Source: Oscillospiraceae bacterium (lineage in GTDB: Bacteria; Bacillota; Clostridia; Oscillospirales; Ruminococcaceae). From it: a stretch of 64,000 nucleotides of DNA. The number at the start of each line of letters is the position of its first letter. The first letter of the stretch is position 1. The stretch lies in contig JAGUQX010000005.1 in NCBI GenBank assembly GCA_030153485.1, forward strand, positions 1-64,000. The letters run 5' to 3'. Both the position numbers and the translations under genes were made by a program. Under the pieces are notes generated by a model, which ran no database searches, was not told the DNA's origin, and saw only the letters and a program-made list of their open reading frames with translations. Below are positions 43,514-51,306 of the stretch, one piece after another.

Positions 43514-44481
43514 ATTTAAATCCCTATACTAGTAATTCTAAACCTGAAGAAGACATTGTTAAAATTAACAAGTTTTCTAGGAGACAACTCTCTATAGATG
43601 AGGTTTATATATTTCCTCTCATCCTCTGTGATAATGATATTGATCGTGATTTTGAAGCTTTTTCTTTAGCTTCTTTAAAAACTATATCCTCTATATTTAT
43701 TGGAAAAACCGGCATACTTGACCACGATAACTCTTCCTCTAACCAAACCGCTCGTATCTTTAAAACTTCTGTAATATCCGATTCCAAAAAAACTACTTCT
43801 TTTGGAGATACATACAAATATATTCTTGCTCATGCTTATATGGTTCGATCTAAAAAAAATGAAGATGTCATACTTGATATCGATGCCGGTATAAAAAAAG
43901 AAGTTAGCGTTGGATGTTCTGTTTCTAACAAAGATTGTTCTATATGTTCTATAAATAAAAAAAGTTTGCATTGTTCACATATAGGTGGAAATTTTTATGG
44001 AAATTCTGTCTGCTATTCTATATTAAACAATGTTATAGATGGTTACGAATGGTCTTTTGTCGCCGTTCCTTCTCAAATTAATGCCGGTGTTATAAAATCT
44101 TTTAACTCTTCTAATCATTCTACAGAAAATATATCTTCTATTATTAAATCTATAAAAAATTCTTCTGAATCTTCTCTTTCATCTTCCCAAACTTCTTCTC
44201 TTTTAAAATATATTGATAATATACAGCATATTGCCGATATCGGTCTTAAACATTGTGACTCGATTAAATCTGATATCATTCGTCTTGCTTTTATCAATAA
44301 ATCAACAATAAATTCTTCTATTCTTAAACAAATTTTAGAAAAATTATCTTTTGATGAATTAACAGAATTTAAAAAAATATTTCAAACACCTGATACCTCT
44401 AATGCATCTATTCTTCATCCCTCTACTTCCCCACTTAGTATATCCTGTATCAAAAGTTCTGATAAAGAATTTTTAATATAA
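43510..44481 (+). CDS. Prohead protease-like protein (XkdF-like)
   Basis: 323 residues. The N-terminal half resembles caudovirus prohead proteases: a beta-rich P-L-I-L-C-D-N-D-I-D-R-D-F, G-K-T-G-I-L-D-H-D near residue 70, and K-K-E-V-S-V-G-C-S-V near 130 leading to a Cys/His group (C-x5-C-x2-C ... C-x2-H) that could hold zinc. The C-terminal half is helical and Ser-rich, possibly the scaffold. It would cut the capsid precursor during assembly. AAGGAGAACC precedes the ATG. Confidence 0.7.
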   Translation: MNLNPYTSNSKPEEDIVKINKFSRRQLSIDEVYIFPLILCDNDIDRDFEAFSLASLKTISSIFIGKTGILDHDNSSSNQTARIFKTSVISDSKKTTSFGDTYKYILAHAYMVRSKKNEDVILDIDAGIKKEVSVGCSVSNKDCSICSINKKSLHCSHIGGNFYGNSVCYSILNNVIDGYEWSFVAVPSQINAGVIKSFNSSNHSTENISSIIKSIKNSSESSLSSSQTSSLLKYIDNIQHIADIGLKHCDSIKSDIIRLAFINKSTINSSILKQILEKLSFDELTEFKKIFQTPDTSNASILHPSTSPLSISCIKSSDKEFLI

Positions 44482-44505
44482 ATTATTTTATTAAGGAGTT
44501 TTATA

Positions 44506-44850
44506 ATGAGTCTTTCTATATCAAATATTAAAAAATCTATTATAACTTTGAAAGCTTCTCCTAAACTTAAAATGGGAGATTTAGCCTCTATAACTTCTAA
44601 TTATACCGCTGTAACTTCTGCTACTAATGATAATCTTTTTGGAATAGTTGTTGGAATACCCTCTGAAGGTTATGCTTCCATTCAAATTGGTGGACACGCC
44701 ACCGTTCCATTTGTATCTCCCGTCAAATTTGGAAAACAAACCGTTACCTGCTATAGCAATAATACCCTTATTATGTCTAGCGGAAGCAAATTTATGGTAT
44801 CTATTGTTTCTTTTAACCCTACTACAAATCTTGCAGAAATTATATTTTAG
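44506..44850 (+). CDS. Capsid decoration/cement-like protein (DUF2190-like)
   Basis: 114 residues, beta-rich, starting about 25 bases after the protease gene with AAGGAG. L-K-M-G-D-L-A-S-I ... F-G-I-V-V-G-I ... I-Q-I-G-G-H-A is the pattern of small head decoration proteins that stabilise capsids (DUF2190 and relatives). Position between protease and major capsid supports this. Identity at family level is moderate. Confidence 0.65.
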   Translation: MSLSISNIKKSIITLKASPKLKMGDLASITSNYTAVTSATNDNLFGIVVGIPSEGYASIQIGGHATVPFVSPVKFGKQTVTCYSNNTLIMSSGSKFMVSIVSFNPTTNLAEIIF

Positions 44851-44859
44851 GAGAATACT

Positions 44860-45870
44860 ATGAATTATTTTAATAATATTACACTTCAAAAATCTATGTA
44901 CAATATTTCTAATAAATCTTTTACCGACGTTCTTGAATCCCTAGATCCATCATCAAATTATATCGGAACACCTTTCGCTAATCTTGATCCTTTTCAACGA
45001 CAACTTTCTCGATTTGGTATAAAAGTTTCTGGTTCTAACTCTGATAATGTTTCAAAATTTTTTGAATCTTCTGAAACGTCTTGCTTATTTCCTGAATATG
45101 TTTCTCGCGCTGTTTATCAAGGTATGAGAGACGCAAATATTCTATCTAATATAATCTCTACTACTACTAAATCTGCTTCTACTGACTATCGATCTTATTC
45201 CTGTTTTCATCCCCCTATAGATAAAGAACTCGCTATAGTATCCGAGGGCTCTTTACTTCCTATAACCGAAATTAAACCTAAAGAAAAATTAGTTCGTATA
45301 AAAAAGCGTGGTCGTATTCTAACTAGCTCGTATGAAACTATTAAGCATCAAAAATTAGATCTATTTACTATATCTTTAAAACAGATTGGAGCATATATAT
45401 CTCATACTCAACTTAAAGATGCTATTAACGTTCTTATAAATGGAGATGGTAATCTTAACCCTGCTCATTCTATCTCATTTGATGATGATATTAAATATGA
45501 CGATCTTATAAGATTATGGAGTCTTTTTGAAGAATTTAATATGGATACTATCCTTGTTTCTCCCAACATTATGTCCACTATTGTTACATTTCCACAGTTT
45601 CAAAATCCTTTAACCGGATTAAACTTTAACACCTCTGGAAACCTTACCACCCCTTTTGGCGCAAAGCTTTTTAAAACTTCTGCTATGCCTGATAATACTA
45701 TTATTGGTCTTGATAGTAAATCCTGTTTAGAGATGGTTCTTGCTTCTGATCTATCATTAGAATATGACAAACTTATAGATTGTCAGATCCACCGAACTTC
45801 TATTACTACTATGACTGGATTTGCTAAAATATTTCCTGATGCTGTAAAGGTTTTATCCAAGACCGTCTAA
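44860..45870 (+). CDS. Major capsid protein (HK97-fold)
   Basis: 336 residues in the expected position after protease and decoration genes. It has an N-terminal helical arm (to about 100), then I-V-S-E-G-S-L-L-P-I (about 129), R-G-R-I-L-T-S-S-Y-E (about 150), and a C-terminal P-domain/A-domain region with L-G-L-D-x-K-S-C-L. The E-G-x-x-x-P motif is typical of HK97-fold capsid proteins of the PBSX/Mu-like group. AGGAG precedes the ATG. It is followed by a strong stem-loop. Confidence 0.8.
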   Translation: MNYFNNITLQKSMYNISNKSFTDVLESLDPSSNYIGTPFANLDPFQRQLSRFGIKVSGSNSDNVSKFFESSETSCLFPEYVSRAVYQGMRDANILSNIISTTTKSASTDYRSYSCFHPPIDKELAIVSEGSLLPITEIKPKEKLVRIKKRGRILTSSYETIKHQKLDLFTISLKQIGAYISHTQLKDAINVLINGDGNLNPAHSISFDDDIKYDDLIRLWSLFEEFNMDTILVSPNIMSTIVTFPQFQNPLTGLNFNTSGNLTTPFGAKLFKTSAMPDNTIIGLDSKSCLEMVLASDLSLEYDKLIDCQIHRTSITTMTGFAKIFPDAVKVLSKTV

Positions 45871-45897
45871 ACCTTTTTATCTTAATAAAACATTTTG

Positions 45898-45932
45898 TAT
45901 TTTATATATAGAATAACTATATATAAAATACA
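45898..45932 (+). promoter_or_regulatory. Stem-loop after the capsid gene
   Basis: GTATTTTATATATAG pairs with CTATATATAAAATAC around AATAA, 28 bases after the capsid stop, followed by CATTTATTTTATATTTT. Could be a partial terminator or processing site that keeps capsid mRNA above that of downstream tail genes. Confidence 0.55.
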
Positions 45933-45964
45933 TTTATTTTATATTTTAAACGGAGTTGATATTT

Positions 45965-46333
45965 ATTAACCTTTCTACTGTCATTCCTTTATTTGCATCT
46001 TTCTCCAACCTTTCTTTCGAAGAATCAAAATCTTTTTCCGATTTAATACTTTCATCTATAGACTATGTTTTCTCTATCTCTCTTCCTTTTTCTGATAATC
46101 CTACTGCTATAAAAATTTTATCATATCTCTCTGCTTCTATATCTTTTTCCCAATATTGTCATATATCTTTTAACCAAAATTCACCAAATTCTATAAAATT
46201 TGGAGATGTTTCTGTCTCTAACTCTTCTAATCAAACATTTTTAAAAGCAAAAAAACTCGAAGAATATTATTTTAAATTAGCATCTCGATTTTTAATAGAT
46301 TCTGATTTTGTTTTTGAAAATATAGGAGGATAA
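45965..46333 (+). CDS. Head-tail connector protein, apparent ATT start
   Basis: 122 residues, mainly helical: I-N-L-S-T-V-I-P-L-F-A-S-F, Y-L-S-A-S-I-S-F-S-Q-Y-C and a long C-terminal helix (K-K-L-E-E-Y-Y-F-K-L-A-S-R-F-L) as in gp6/XkdH-type adaptor proteins. CGGAG ends at 45955 and ATT lies nine bases downstream. A TTG at 45956 directly abuts the ribosome site and could not be used with it. Exact adaptor role rests on gene order. Confidence 0.6.
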   Translation: MNLSTVIPLFASFSNLSFEESKSFSDLILSSIDYVFSISLPFSDNPTAIKILSYLSASISFSQYCHISFNQNSPNSIKFGDVSVSNSSNQTFLKAKKLEEYYFKLASRFLIDSDFVFENIGG

Positions 46334-46336
46334 TCT

Positions 46337-46660
46337 TTGCATTTACTTTCTATTTTACAAAATTTTTCTGAAAATTATGGCGAAGTTTTTACCTATATTA
46401 ATAATAATTCTTCTTTTTCTTTTTATGGATTTCTATCACTTATAAAATCTTTGCCTAAACCTTCCTCTTCCTTCCTTCCTATTGGATTTTCTGATAATAA
46501 AACTTATTATCTTCTTGTTCCTTTTTCTTCTTCCCACCCTTTTCCTATCAACTCTACTCTTAAATCTTCTACCAATAACTTTTTTATAAATGATACCGAG
46601 ATAGTTTATTTTCAATCTTCCCCTATTTATGTTTGGCTGACTTTATCCAAAAAGGTGTGA
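46337..46660 (+). CDS. Head-tail joining protein (putative)
   Basis: 107 residues, TTG start after AGGAGG. Beta-rich with Y-G-F-L-S-L-I-K-S-L-P-K and a C-terminal V-Y-F-Q-S-S-P-I-Y-V-W-L-T-L. Size and position (second gene after capsid, before the XkdJ-like gene) are those of a stopper/XkdH-like joining protein. No firm family motif. Confidence 0.55.
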   Translation: MHLLSILQNFSENYGEVFTYINNNSSFSFYGFLSLIKSLPKPSSSFLPIGFSDNKTYYLLVPFSSSHPFPINSTLKSSTNNFFINDTEIVYFQSSPIYVWLTLSKKV

Positions 46661-46665
46661 TAATT

Positions 46666-47145
46666 ATGGACAACTTATCTTCTATTATATCCTTTCTTTT
46701 ATCATCTGTTAAAGATATTCCTTCATTATCTTCCTATTATATATCTAAAATTTTTCCTATTGAACCTTTCTCTACTCCTATTAAAATTCCTCATATTATC
46801 TTATCTATCGCATCCGTCGATATTGATTCTTCTTCTTCATTTTTTGGAAATACATCCAATACATCTTCTGTTTCTGGAAAACAGATAAAACTTTCTTTTA
46901 AATTTTCTATTTTTATCCCCACTTCTCTTTCCTCCTCTTTATGCCATTCTATATTCGAAGATATTTCACATTTTTTACTCTTTCAATCCTCTTTCGACAT
47001 TTTAAATATTTCATCTTCTGATATATCTCTTAATAAAGACCTTTCTTGTTTTCAACTAGACTTTCTAATCAAATCTTATGCTTTTATCACTCAATCTTCT
47101 TCTACTATACCTTTATCCAATCTATCTATTATCCATAAAATTTAA
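46666..47145 (+). CDS. Minor structural protein (XkdJ-like tail completion, putative)
   Basis: 159 residues. ATG at 46666 follows AAAAGGTGTG nine bases upstream; an earlier ATG at 46633 lies in the previous gene. Beta/helix mix with K-I-P-H-I-I-L-S-I-A near residue 40 and K-L-S-F-K-F-S-I-F-I. Immediately precedes the sheath gene, where tail-terminator proteins are encoded in PBSX-like phages. Family assignment is by position. Confidence 0.55.
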   Translation: MDNLSSIISFLLSSVKDIPSLSSYYISKIFPIEPFSTPIKIPHIILSIASVDIDSSSSFFGNTSNTSSVSGKQIKLSFKFSIFIPTSLSSSLCHSIFEDISHFLLFQSSFDILNISSSDISLNKDLSCFQLDFLIKSYAFITQSSSTIPLSNLSIIHKI

Positions 47146-47167
47146 TCTTTTAAGGATGTGCTTTTTA

Positions 47168-48196
47168 TTGAATTCTCTACGTCCTGGTGTTTATTCTTCG
47201 TATTCTATCTCTAATCAACACTATTCTCTAAATAAAATTGTAGTTATTGCTTCTTGTACCTCTTCTATACCTTTTCAAAACTATTCTATCTCTTCTTTTC
47301 AACAAGCTTTAGAACTTTTTGGAAAAGACTCTAACTCTAATAATATCATAAAACTTATACAACCATTATTCCAAAACTATCCCTCTAATATATTTGCTAT
47401 ACCTTTAATTTCTGGTAAATCTTATTCTGATGCTTTTGATATTATCTCAGATCTTAATCAATCTTATATAATATTATCCGATATCCATCTCGAATCTGAT
47501 ATCAAAAAATTAAAACTGTTTTTAGATTTCTCAGAACAAAAAAATAATGAAAAGATAGCTGTTCTTTCCATCCCGCCTGCTTATAACCCCTTGGAATTTG
47601 CCACCTCTATAAATCATAAAAGAATTTCTATCTCCTATCCTCCTGTATACCATTCTAATGAAGATAGTTTTGATATTTCCCACTCTCTGCTTGCATCTAT
47701 CCTTTCCTCATCCTCATCTTATTATAATTTTTCAAATCATTCTATAAATTATCCTTATATTATAAAACTTTGTATTGAATCATCTAAACAAGAAGATATC
47801 ATGCATCACGGAATTTCTCTTTTTGAAAAAAACTATTCTAATATATCTCTAATTCGCGCTTTTTCTTCCAACGCTTTTAACCCTGATGGAGATACAATTT
47901 CTTTTTTTAGAAATATCCATTCTATCATATCAATAGATAAAATTATTCCTCATATTAGACAAAACCTTAAAAAAAATATACATAAATTTTTTTCTGATTC
48001 CCCATCTATAGACAATATAAAATCCCTTGTTATCTGTGATTTAGAACTGTTTAAATCTAATAATTTAATTTCGGATTATAAAGATCCTTCAGTGTCTTTT
48101 GATAAATCAGACCCTTCTATATGTCTTGTTAGCATATCTTTTGCTCTATCCTTCTCTATAAATAAAATATTTATTAACGCTAATATATCTATATAA
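47168..48196 (+). CDS. Contractile tail sheath protein (XkdK-like)
   Basis: 342 residues, TTG start with AAGGATG about nine bases upstream. L-R-P-G-V-Y-S-S-Y at the start (the common R-P-G-V-Y of sheath proteins), V-I-A-S-C near 25, P-P-A-Y-N-P near 140, and the C-terminal sheath region R-A-F-S-S-N-A ... F-F-R-N-I-H-S-I-I-S-I-D-K-I ... I-R-Q-N-L. It is shorter than many sheaths (about 350-480), a minimal form. It shows the particle has a contractile tail. Confidence 0.85.
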   Translation: MNSLRPGVYSSYSISNQHYSLNKIVVIASCTSSIPFQNYSISSFQQALELFGKDSNSNNIIKLIQPLFQNYPSNIFAIPLISGKSYSDAFDIISDLNQSYIILSDIHLESDIKKLKLFLDFSEQKNNEKIAVLSIPPAYNPLEFATSINHKRISISYPPVYHSNEDSFDISHSLLASILSSSSSYYNFSNHSINYPYIIKLCIESSKQEDIMHHGISLFEKNYSNISLIRAFSSNAFNPDGDTISFFRNIHSIISIDKIIPHIRQNLKKNIHKFFSDSPSIDNIKSLVICDLELFKSNNLISDYKDPSVSFDKSDPSICLVSISFALSFSINKIFINANISI

Positions 48197-48209
48197 TTGG
48201 AGGCATATT

Positions 48210-48596
48210 TTGAATCGTATTTTTGTTCCTACTAGTAAAGATATATCCATTCAGGCAGACGGAAGACTTATCGCTGGTGTCGAAAATTATTCTTCTAAAA
48301 TTGTAAGAAAATCTATACCTATTGAATCCTTTGGATCATCCCAACCTATCGCTATTATATCTCAACCTTCTTTTTACTATATTACACTTAAAAAAGTTTT
48401 TTTTGTAAAATCAGAAATTACCGATGGTGTTGACTTTCATAAATTAAAAAATTTTAATCTTGTTATTTCTAAACCAAATCACAAAATTATATTTTCTGGT
48501 TGCGAATGGTCAGAAATATCAGAAACTATATCCATTAATTCTCCATGTATTGAAGATATTTCTTTAATATCTTCTAAAAGATTGGAGAGTTTTTAA
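48210..48596 (+). CDS. Tail tube protein (XkdM-like)
   Basis: 128 residues, TTG start after TTGGAGG. Beta-rich tube fold: V-P-T-S-K-D-I-S-I, E-S-F-G-S-S-Q-P-I-A, Y-Y-I-T-L-K-K-V, and F-S-G-C-E-W-S-E-I-S-E (about 95). Follows the sheath gene as in PBSX, P2 and Mu-like phages. It forms the inner tube. Confidence 0.85.
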   Translation: MNRIFVPTSKDISIQADGRLIAGVENYSSKIVRKSIPIESFGSSQPIAIISQPSFYYITLKKVFFVKSEITDGVDFHKLKNFNLVISKPNHKIIFSGCEWSEISETISINSPCIEDISLISSKRLESF

Positions 48597-48598
48597 AA

Positions 48599-49087
48599 GT
48601 GAATACTATAATTATTAAAAATCAAGAAGTTTTACTTAAAAAATTATCATCAGAAGAAACTGTAAAAGCCATACATCTATCTAAAGATATAATGGACTCT
48701 CTTTCTCATTTTAATGTTTCTACTGATATTCTTTCCGCTATATCCGAAAATCTTTCTATCGCCTTGTCATCTTGCTATATTTTAAATAAACCCTTTTTTT
48801 CATCATGGCAAGACGCTTTCTCTTCTCTTTCTGTCGATGAATTATGCCTTATATTCGAAACTTATGATCGTTTATATTTTTCTGATATAGACCTTAATCC
48901 TTATCTCGACTATTCATCATCCAACAAAACACACTATCTTACCCCCACTAACTCTAACCCATTGTTACCAACTTCACACTTTCCCCAAACTAAATCTTAT
49001 ATAGATGATTTTAATAATCCTAACTCCTGTTTTTCTAATCAAAAAACTTTAAACTCTCTACGTTATCATAATAATATTAATTTATAG
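48599..49087 (+). CDS. Tail assembly chaperone (XkdN-like, putative)
   Basis: 162 residues, GTG start. An acidic, helical N-terminal half (L-S-S-E-E-T-V-K-A-I-H-L-S-K-D-I-M) and a low-complexity Asn/Ser/Pro-rich tail. It occupies the slot of the tail assembly chaperone (XkdN or gpG/gpGT), which normally binds the tape measure protein. The next gene starts 15 bases later and no tape measure gene intervenes. Confidence 0.6.
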   Translation: MNTIIIKNQEVLLKKLSSEETVKAIHLSKDIMDSLSHFNVSTDILSAISENLSIALSSCYILNKPFFSSWQDAFSSLSVDELCLIFETYDRLYFSDIDLNPYLDYSSSNKTHYLTPTNSNPLLPTSHFPQTKSYIDDFNNPNSCFSNQKTLNSLRYHNNINL

Positions 49088-49101
49088 ATAGGAGTTTTTT
49101 T

Positions 49102-49566
49102 ATCCAAAATAAATTTAGATTCAAAGATTTTTTATTTCCTTGTAATCCAAAAAAATTTTCTATTACCCACTCTAAAAATATTGCTAGCTATTCTTCTCCA
49201 TTTAACACCCCTTTATCATTTGATATCGGTATGAATAATAAAATCGTTTCTGGAGAAGGGTTTCTTTTTGGAGATGATGCATTTTCACAATATAGCTCTC
49301 TATCAAATATATTTTCTGACCCTTCCCCTGGTCTTCTTCATATCCCTCATATATCATCATTTTCAGCTATTTTTTCTAATCTATCTATAATTGGAGAAGG
49401 CTTGCCAAACCTTATAACTTATTCTTTTTCTTTTATAGAAAACAAATATTCATCCATTTCTATACCCCCTATCACAAAAGATGAATCTTCCATATTTAAT
49501 AATAGCTTTAAATATGATATTTCTATATCTTCAAATATATCATCAACTGGAGGTTATAATGAATGA
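49102..49566 (+). CDS. Tail/baseplate protein (XkdP- or DNA-circularisation-like), apparent ATC start
   Basis: 154 residues. N-terminal F-P-C-N-P-K-K-F-S-I-T-H-S-K-N-I and Y-S-S-P-F, then I-V-S-G-E-G-F-L-F-G and L-I-I-G-E-G-L-P-N, the pattern of the small protein between tape measure and hub in clostridial phages. In frame between the previous stop (49078) and this point there is no ATG, GTG or TTG; ATC at 49102 lies seven bases after AGGAG. The next in-frame ATG (49231) would lose the conserved N-terminus. The end overlaps the hub gene. Confidence 0.65.
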   Translation: MQNKFRFKDFLFPCNPKKFSITHSKNIASYSSPFNTPLSFDIGMNNKIVSGEGFLFGDDAFSQYSSLSNIFSDPSPGLLHIPHISSFSAIFSNLSIIGEGLPNLITYSFSFIENKYSSISIPPITKDESSIFNNSFKYDISISSNISSTGGYNE

Positions 49567-50533
49567 CTTTAAAATTATCTGCTTTAATTCTAAAAATCAG
49601 CCAATACAGATAGATAATCTTATCTCTTGCAAATTTAATTCGTCTATAAATATCCCTTCTGATTTTTTAGAATTTTCCGCTGTTGTATATTCCTATGTAA
49701 CAGATATTATCTCTATTAAAGTTTATTCTAACTCAACAATTATATTTAATGGAATAATTGATATGCTTTCATTAGAAGCTCCGTCAGATAATCATTTTAT
49801 ACTACATATATCATCGAGAAATAAATCTTCTGCTTATATGCTTGATAACGAAGTTAGACCTTCTACCTATACCAATGTTTCATCTAATGATATATTTACA
49901 CGACATTGTAAACCTTTTGGAATATCTTCTTTTATTATTCCTTCTAATAAAATTTTGCCCTCTCTTAATATAAAAAAAGGGGCTAGCCATTGGTCGGTTG
50001 TAGACTTGTTTTGTAAACTTGCTTTCCAAAAATCTCCTTTTTTTATTTCCAATAGTTCTTCTATCTCTTTAAACCCTTTTAATACCAAAAATCATCTGTT
50101 TTCCACAATCTCTAAAGCTGATTCTATCCCCTTCTCCAACGCAACATTTATTAGTAAACGGGATAAAATTATATCCAAAATATATGTAAAAACTGGATCG
50201 TCTTCTTATGGTTCTTTATATAATGTTTCTCTGAATAATAAGTTTGCTGAATCTTTAAAAATTATTAGAAAACGTTATTTTAATTATCCCCACGAATGGC
50301 TTTCAAATCCCTCTCTCAGTGCAAAATATTATGTAAATAAATCTTTAATCTATTCAAACCAGATAGTTCTTTCTATACCTTTTATTCCTTCTATTTCTAT
50401 TGGCGATTCCGCTTCTTTTATCTCCCCCTACTCCTCTCTTAAAAATTTATATATAGGAGATATTTCTATTTCTATTTCTAATAAAAAAATCTCTTCTACT
50501 ATTATTCTTTTAGATAAAAAATTTATTATATAA
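49559..50533 (+). CDS. Baseplate hub protein (XkdQ/late control D-like)
   Basis: 324 residues. ATG after GGAGG, within the end of the preceding gene. F-I-N-G-I-I-D-M-L-S near 70, H-I-S-S-R-N-K-S, G-A-S-H-W-S-V-V-D-L-F-C-K-L-A (about 140), and E-W-L-S-N-P-S-L-S-A-K are the pattern of gpD/gp27-like hub proteins that connect tube and spike. Its length equals the family. Confidence 0.8.
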   Translation: MNDFKIICFNSKNQPIQIDNLISCKFNSSINIPSDFLEFSAVVYSYVTDIISIKVYSNSTIIFNGIIDMLSLEAPSDNHFILHISSRNKSSAYMLDNEVRPSTYTNVSSNDIFTRHCKPFGISSFIIPSNKILPSLNIKKGASHWSVVDLFCKLAFQKSPFFISNSSSISLNPFNTKNHLFSTISKADSIPFSNATFISKRDKIISKIYVKTGSSSYGSLYNVSLNNKFAESLKIIRKRYFNYPHEWLSNPSLSAKYYVNKSLIYSNQIVLSIPFIPSISIGDSASFISPYSSLKNLYIGDISISISNKKISSTIILLDKKFII

Positions 50534-50544
50534 GGAAAATTTTT

Positions 50545-50925
50545 ATGATTACTGATGATTTTAACAACCAAGAATCCTATCAAACTTTGCCCTGTTCTAC
50601 CGCTATAGTATGTAATACTTATTCTTCTACTATTTCTGCTGTATCCGATTCTCTGTTTACTAATATCCCTATAATTTCTATTCCCGGTATTCAATATATC
50701 CCTCAAGAAAATTCTACAGTACTTATCATTCCCACTGATAGAGAAGTTGTGTGCTCTGGTTGTATTATCCAAAATAATTCTTCTCTTCTCCCTGGAGAAC
50801 TTTCTCTTTCTTCTTCTGGTGGAGCCAATATTAAACTTTGCAATGATGGATCCATTATTTTAAATGGATCCATCATATCATCTAATGGTATTTTTACCCC
50901 TCTAAAAAAGGAGGAATCATTATAA
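50545..50925 (+). CDS. Baseplate spike protein (gpV/gp45-like)
   Basis: 126 residues. An N-terminal OB-like domain, I-P-I-I-S-I-P-G-I and P-Q-E-N-S-T-V-L-I-I-P, then a C-terminal G-E-L-S-L-S-S-S-G-G-A-N-I-K-L-C-N-D-G-S-I-I-L-N-G repeat-like beta-helix tip as in membrane-piercing spikes. AAGGAAAA before the ATG. The stop overlaps the next gene's start. Confidence 0.8.
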   Translation: MITDDFNNQESYQTLPCSTAIVCNTYSSTISAVSDSLFTNIPIISIPGIQYIPQENSTVLIIPTDREVVCSGCIIQNNSSLLPGELSLSSSGGANIKLCNDGSIILNGSIISSNGIFTPLKKEESL

Positions 50926-51305
50926 TCGACTCTTTAATTAAAGACGGAGATATTTTTCTTTCCACAAACGGACTTCCTGTTTCCATCTCTGGAATAGACG
51001 CTATTATACAGCAAGCTTTAATTAGACTTTCTATAAAAAAAGGATCTTTCCCTTATGATCTACTTCTTGGATTCGACTTATGGAAGATCGATCTAAATAA
51101 AATTGATGACTTTTATCTACTATCATCTATAACCGAATGCCTATCAGCTATATCATCTATAACTATTATTAATGTAGAAAAAAAAATAGATAAATCATCT
51201 GGAAATATATCATTAGATATAAAAATGAAAATTTCTTATCCCCATAAAGATAATTCTTTAAACACATACACCTTATCCTTTGAAAATAATAGTTGGAGGA
51301 ATTAG
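50925..51305 (+). CDS. Baseplate wedge protein (gp25/XkdS-like), apparent ATC (or ATA) start
   Basis: 126 residues. G-S-F-P-Y-D-L-L-L-G-F-D-L-W-K-I (about 41-56), the C-terminal S-Y-P-H-K-D segment and W-R-N end fit gpW/gp25-like wedge proteins. The frame after the spike gene has no ATG, GTG or TTG before codon 104; AAGGAGG (50908-50914) is followed by ATC at 50925, forming TAATC with the spike stop, where TAATG would be usual. ATA at 50922 is the alternative. The gene ends two bases before baseplate J begins. Confidence 0.7.
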   Translation: MDSLIKDGDIFLSTNGLPVSISGIDAIIQQALIRLSIKKGSFPYDLLLGFDLWKIDLNKIDDFYLLSSITECLSAISSITIINVEKKIDKSSGNISLDIKMKISYPHKDNSLNTYTLSFENNSWRN

Positions 51306-51306
51306 T

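Noticed and set aside
43675..43971. Minus-strand ORFs in the protease and capsid genes
   Set aside because: Arg/Phe-rich shadow frames typical of the reverse strand of Ser-rich genes.
49231..49566. Shorter gene model starting at ATG 49231 for the XkdP-like gene
   Set aside because: It would drop 43 conserved N-terminal codons and has no ribosome site, whereas AGGAG lies seven bases before ATC 49102.
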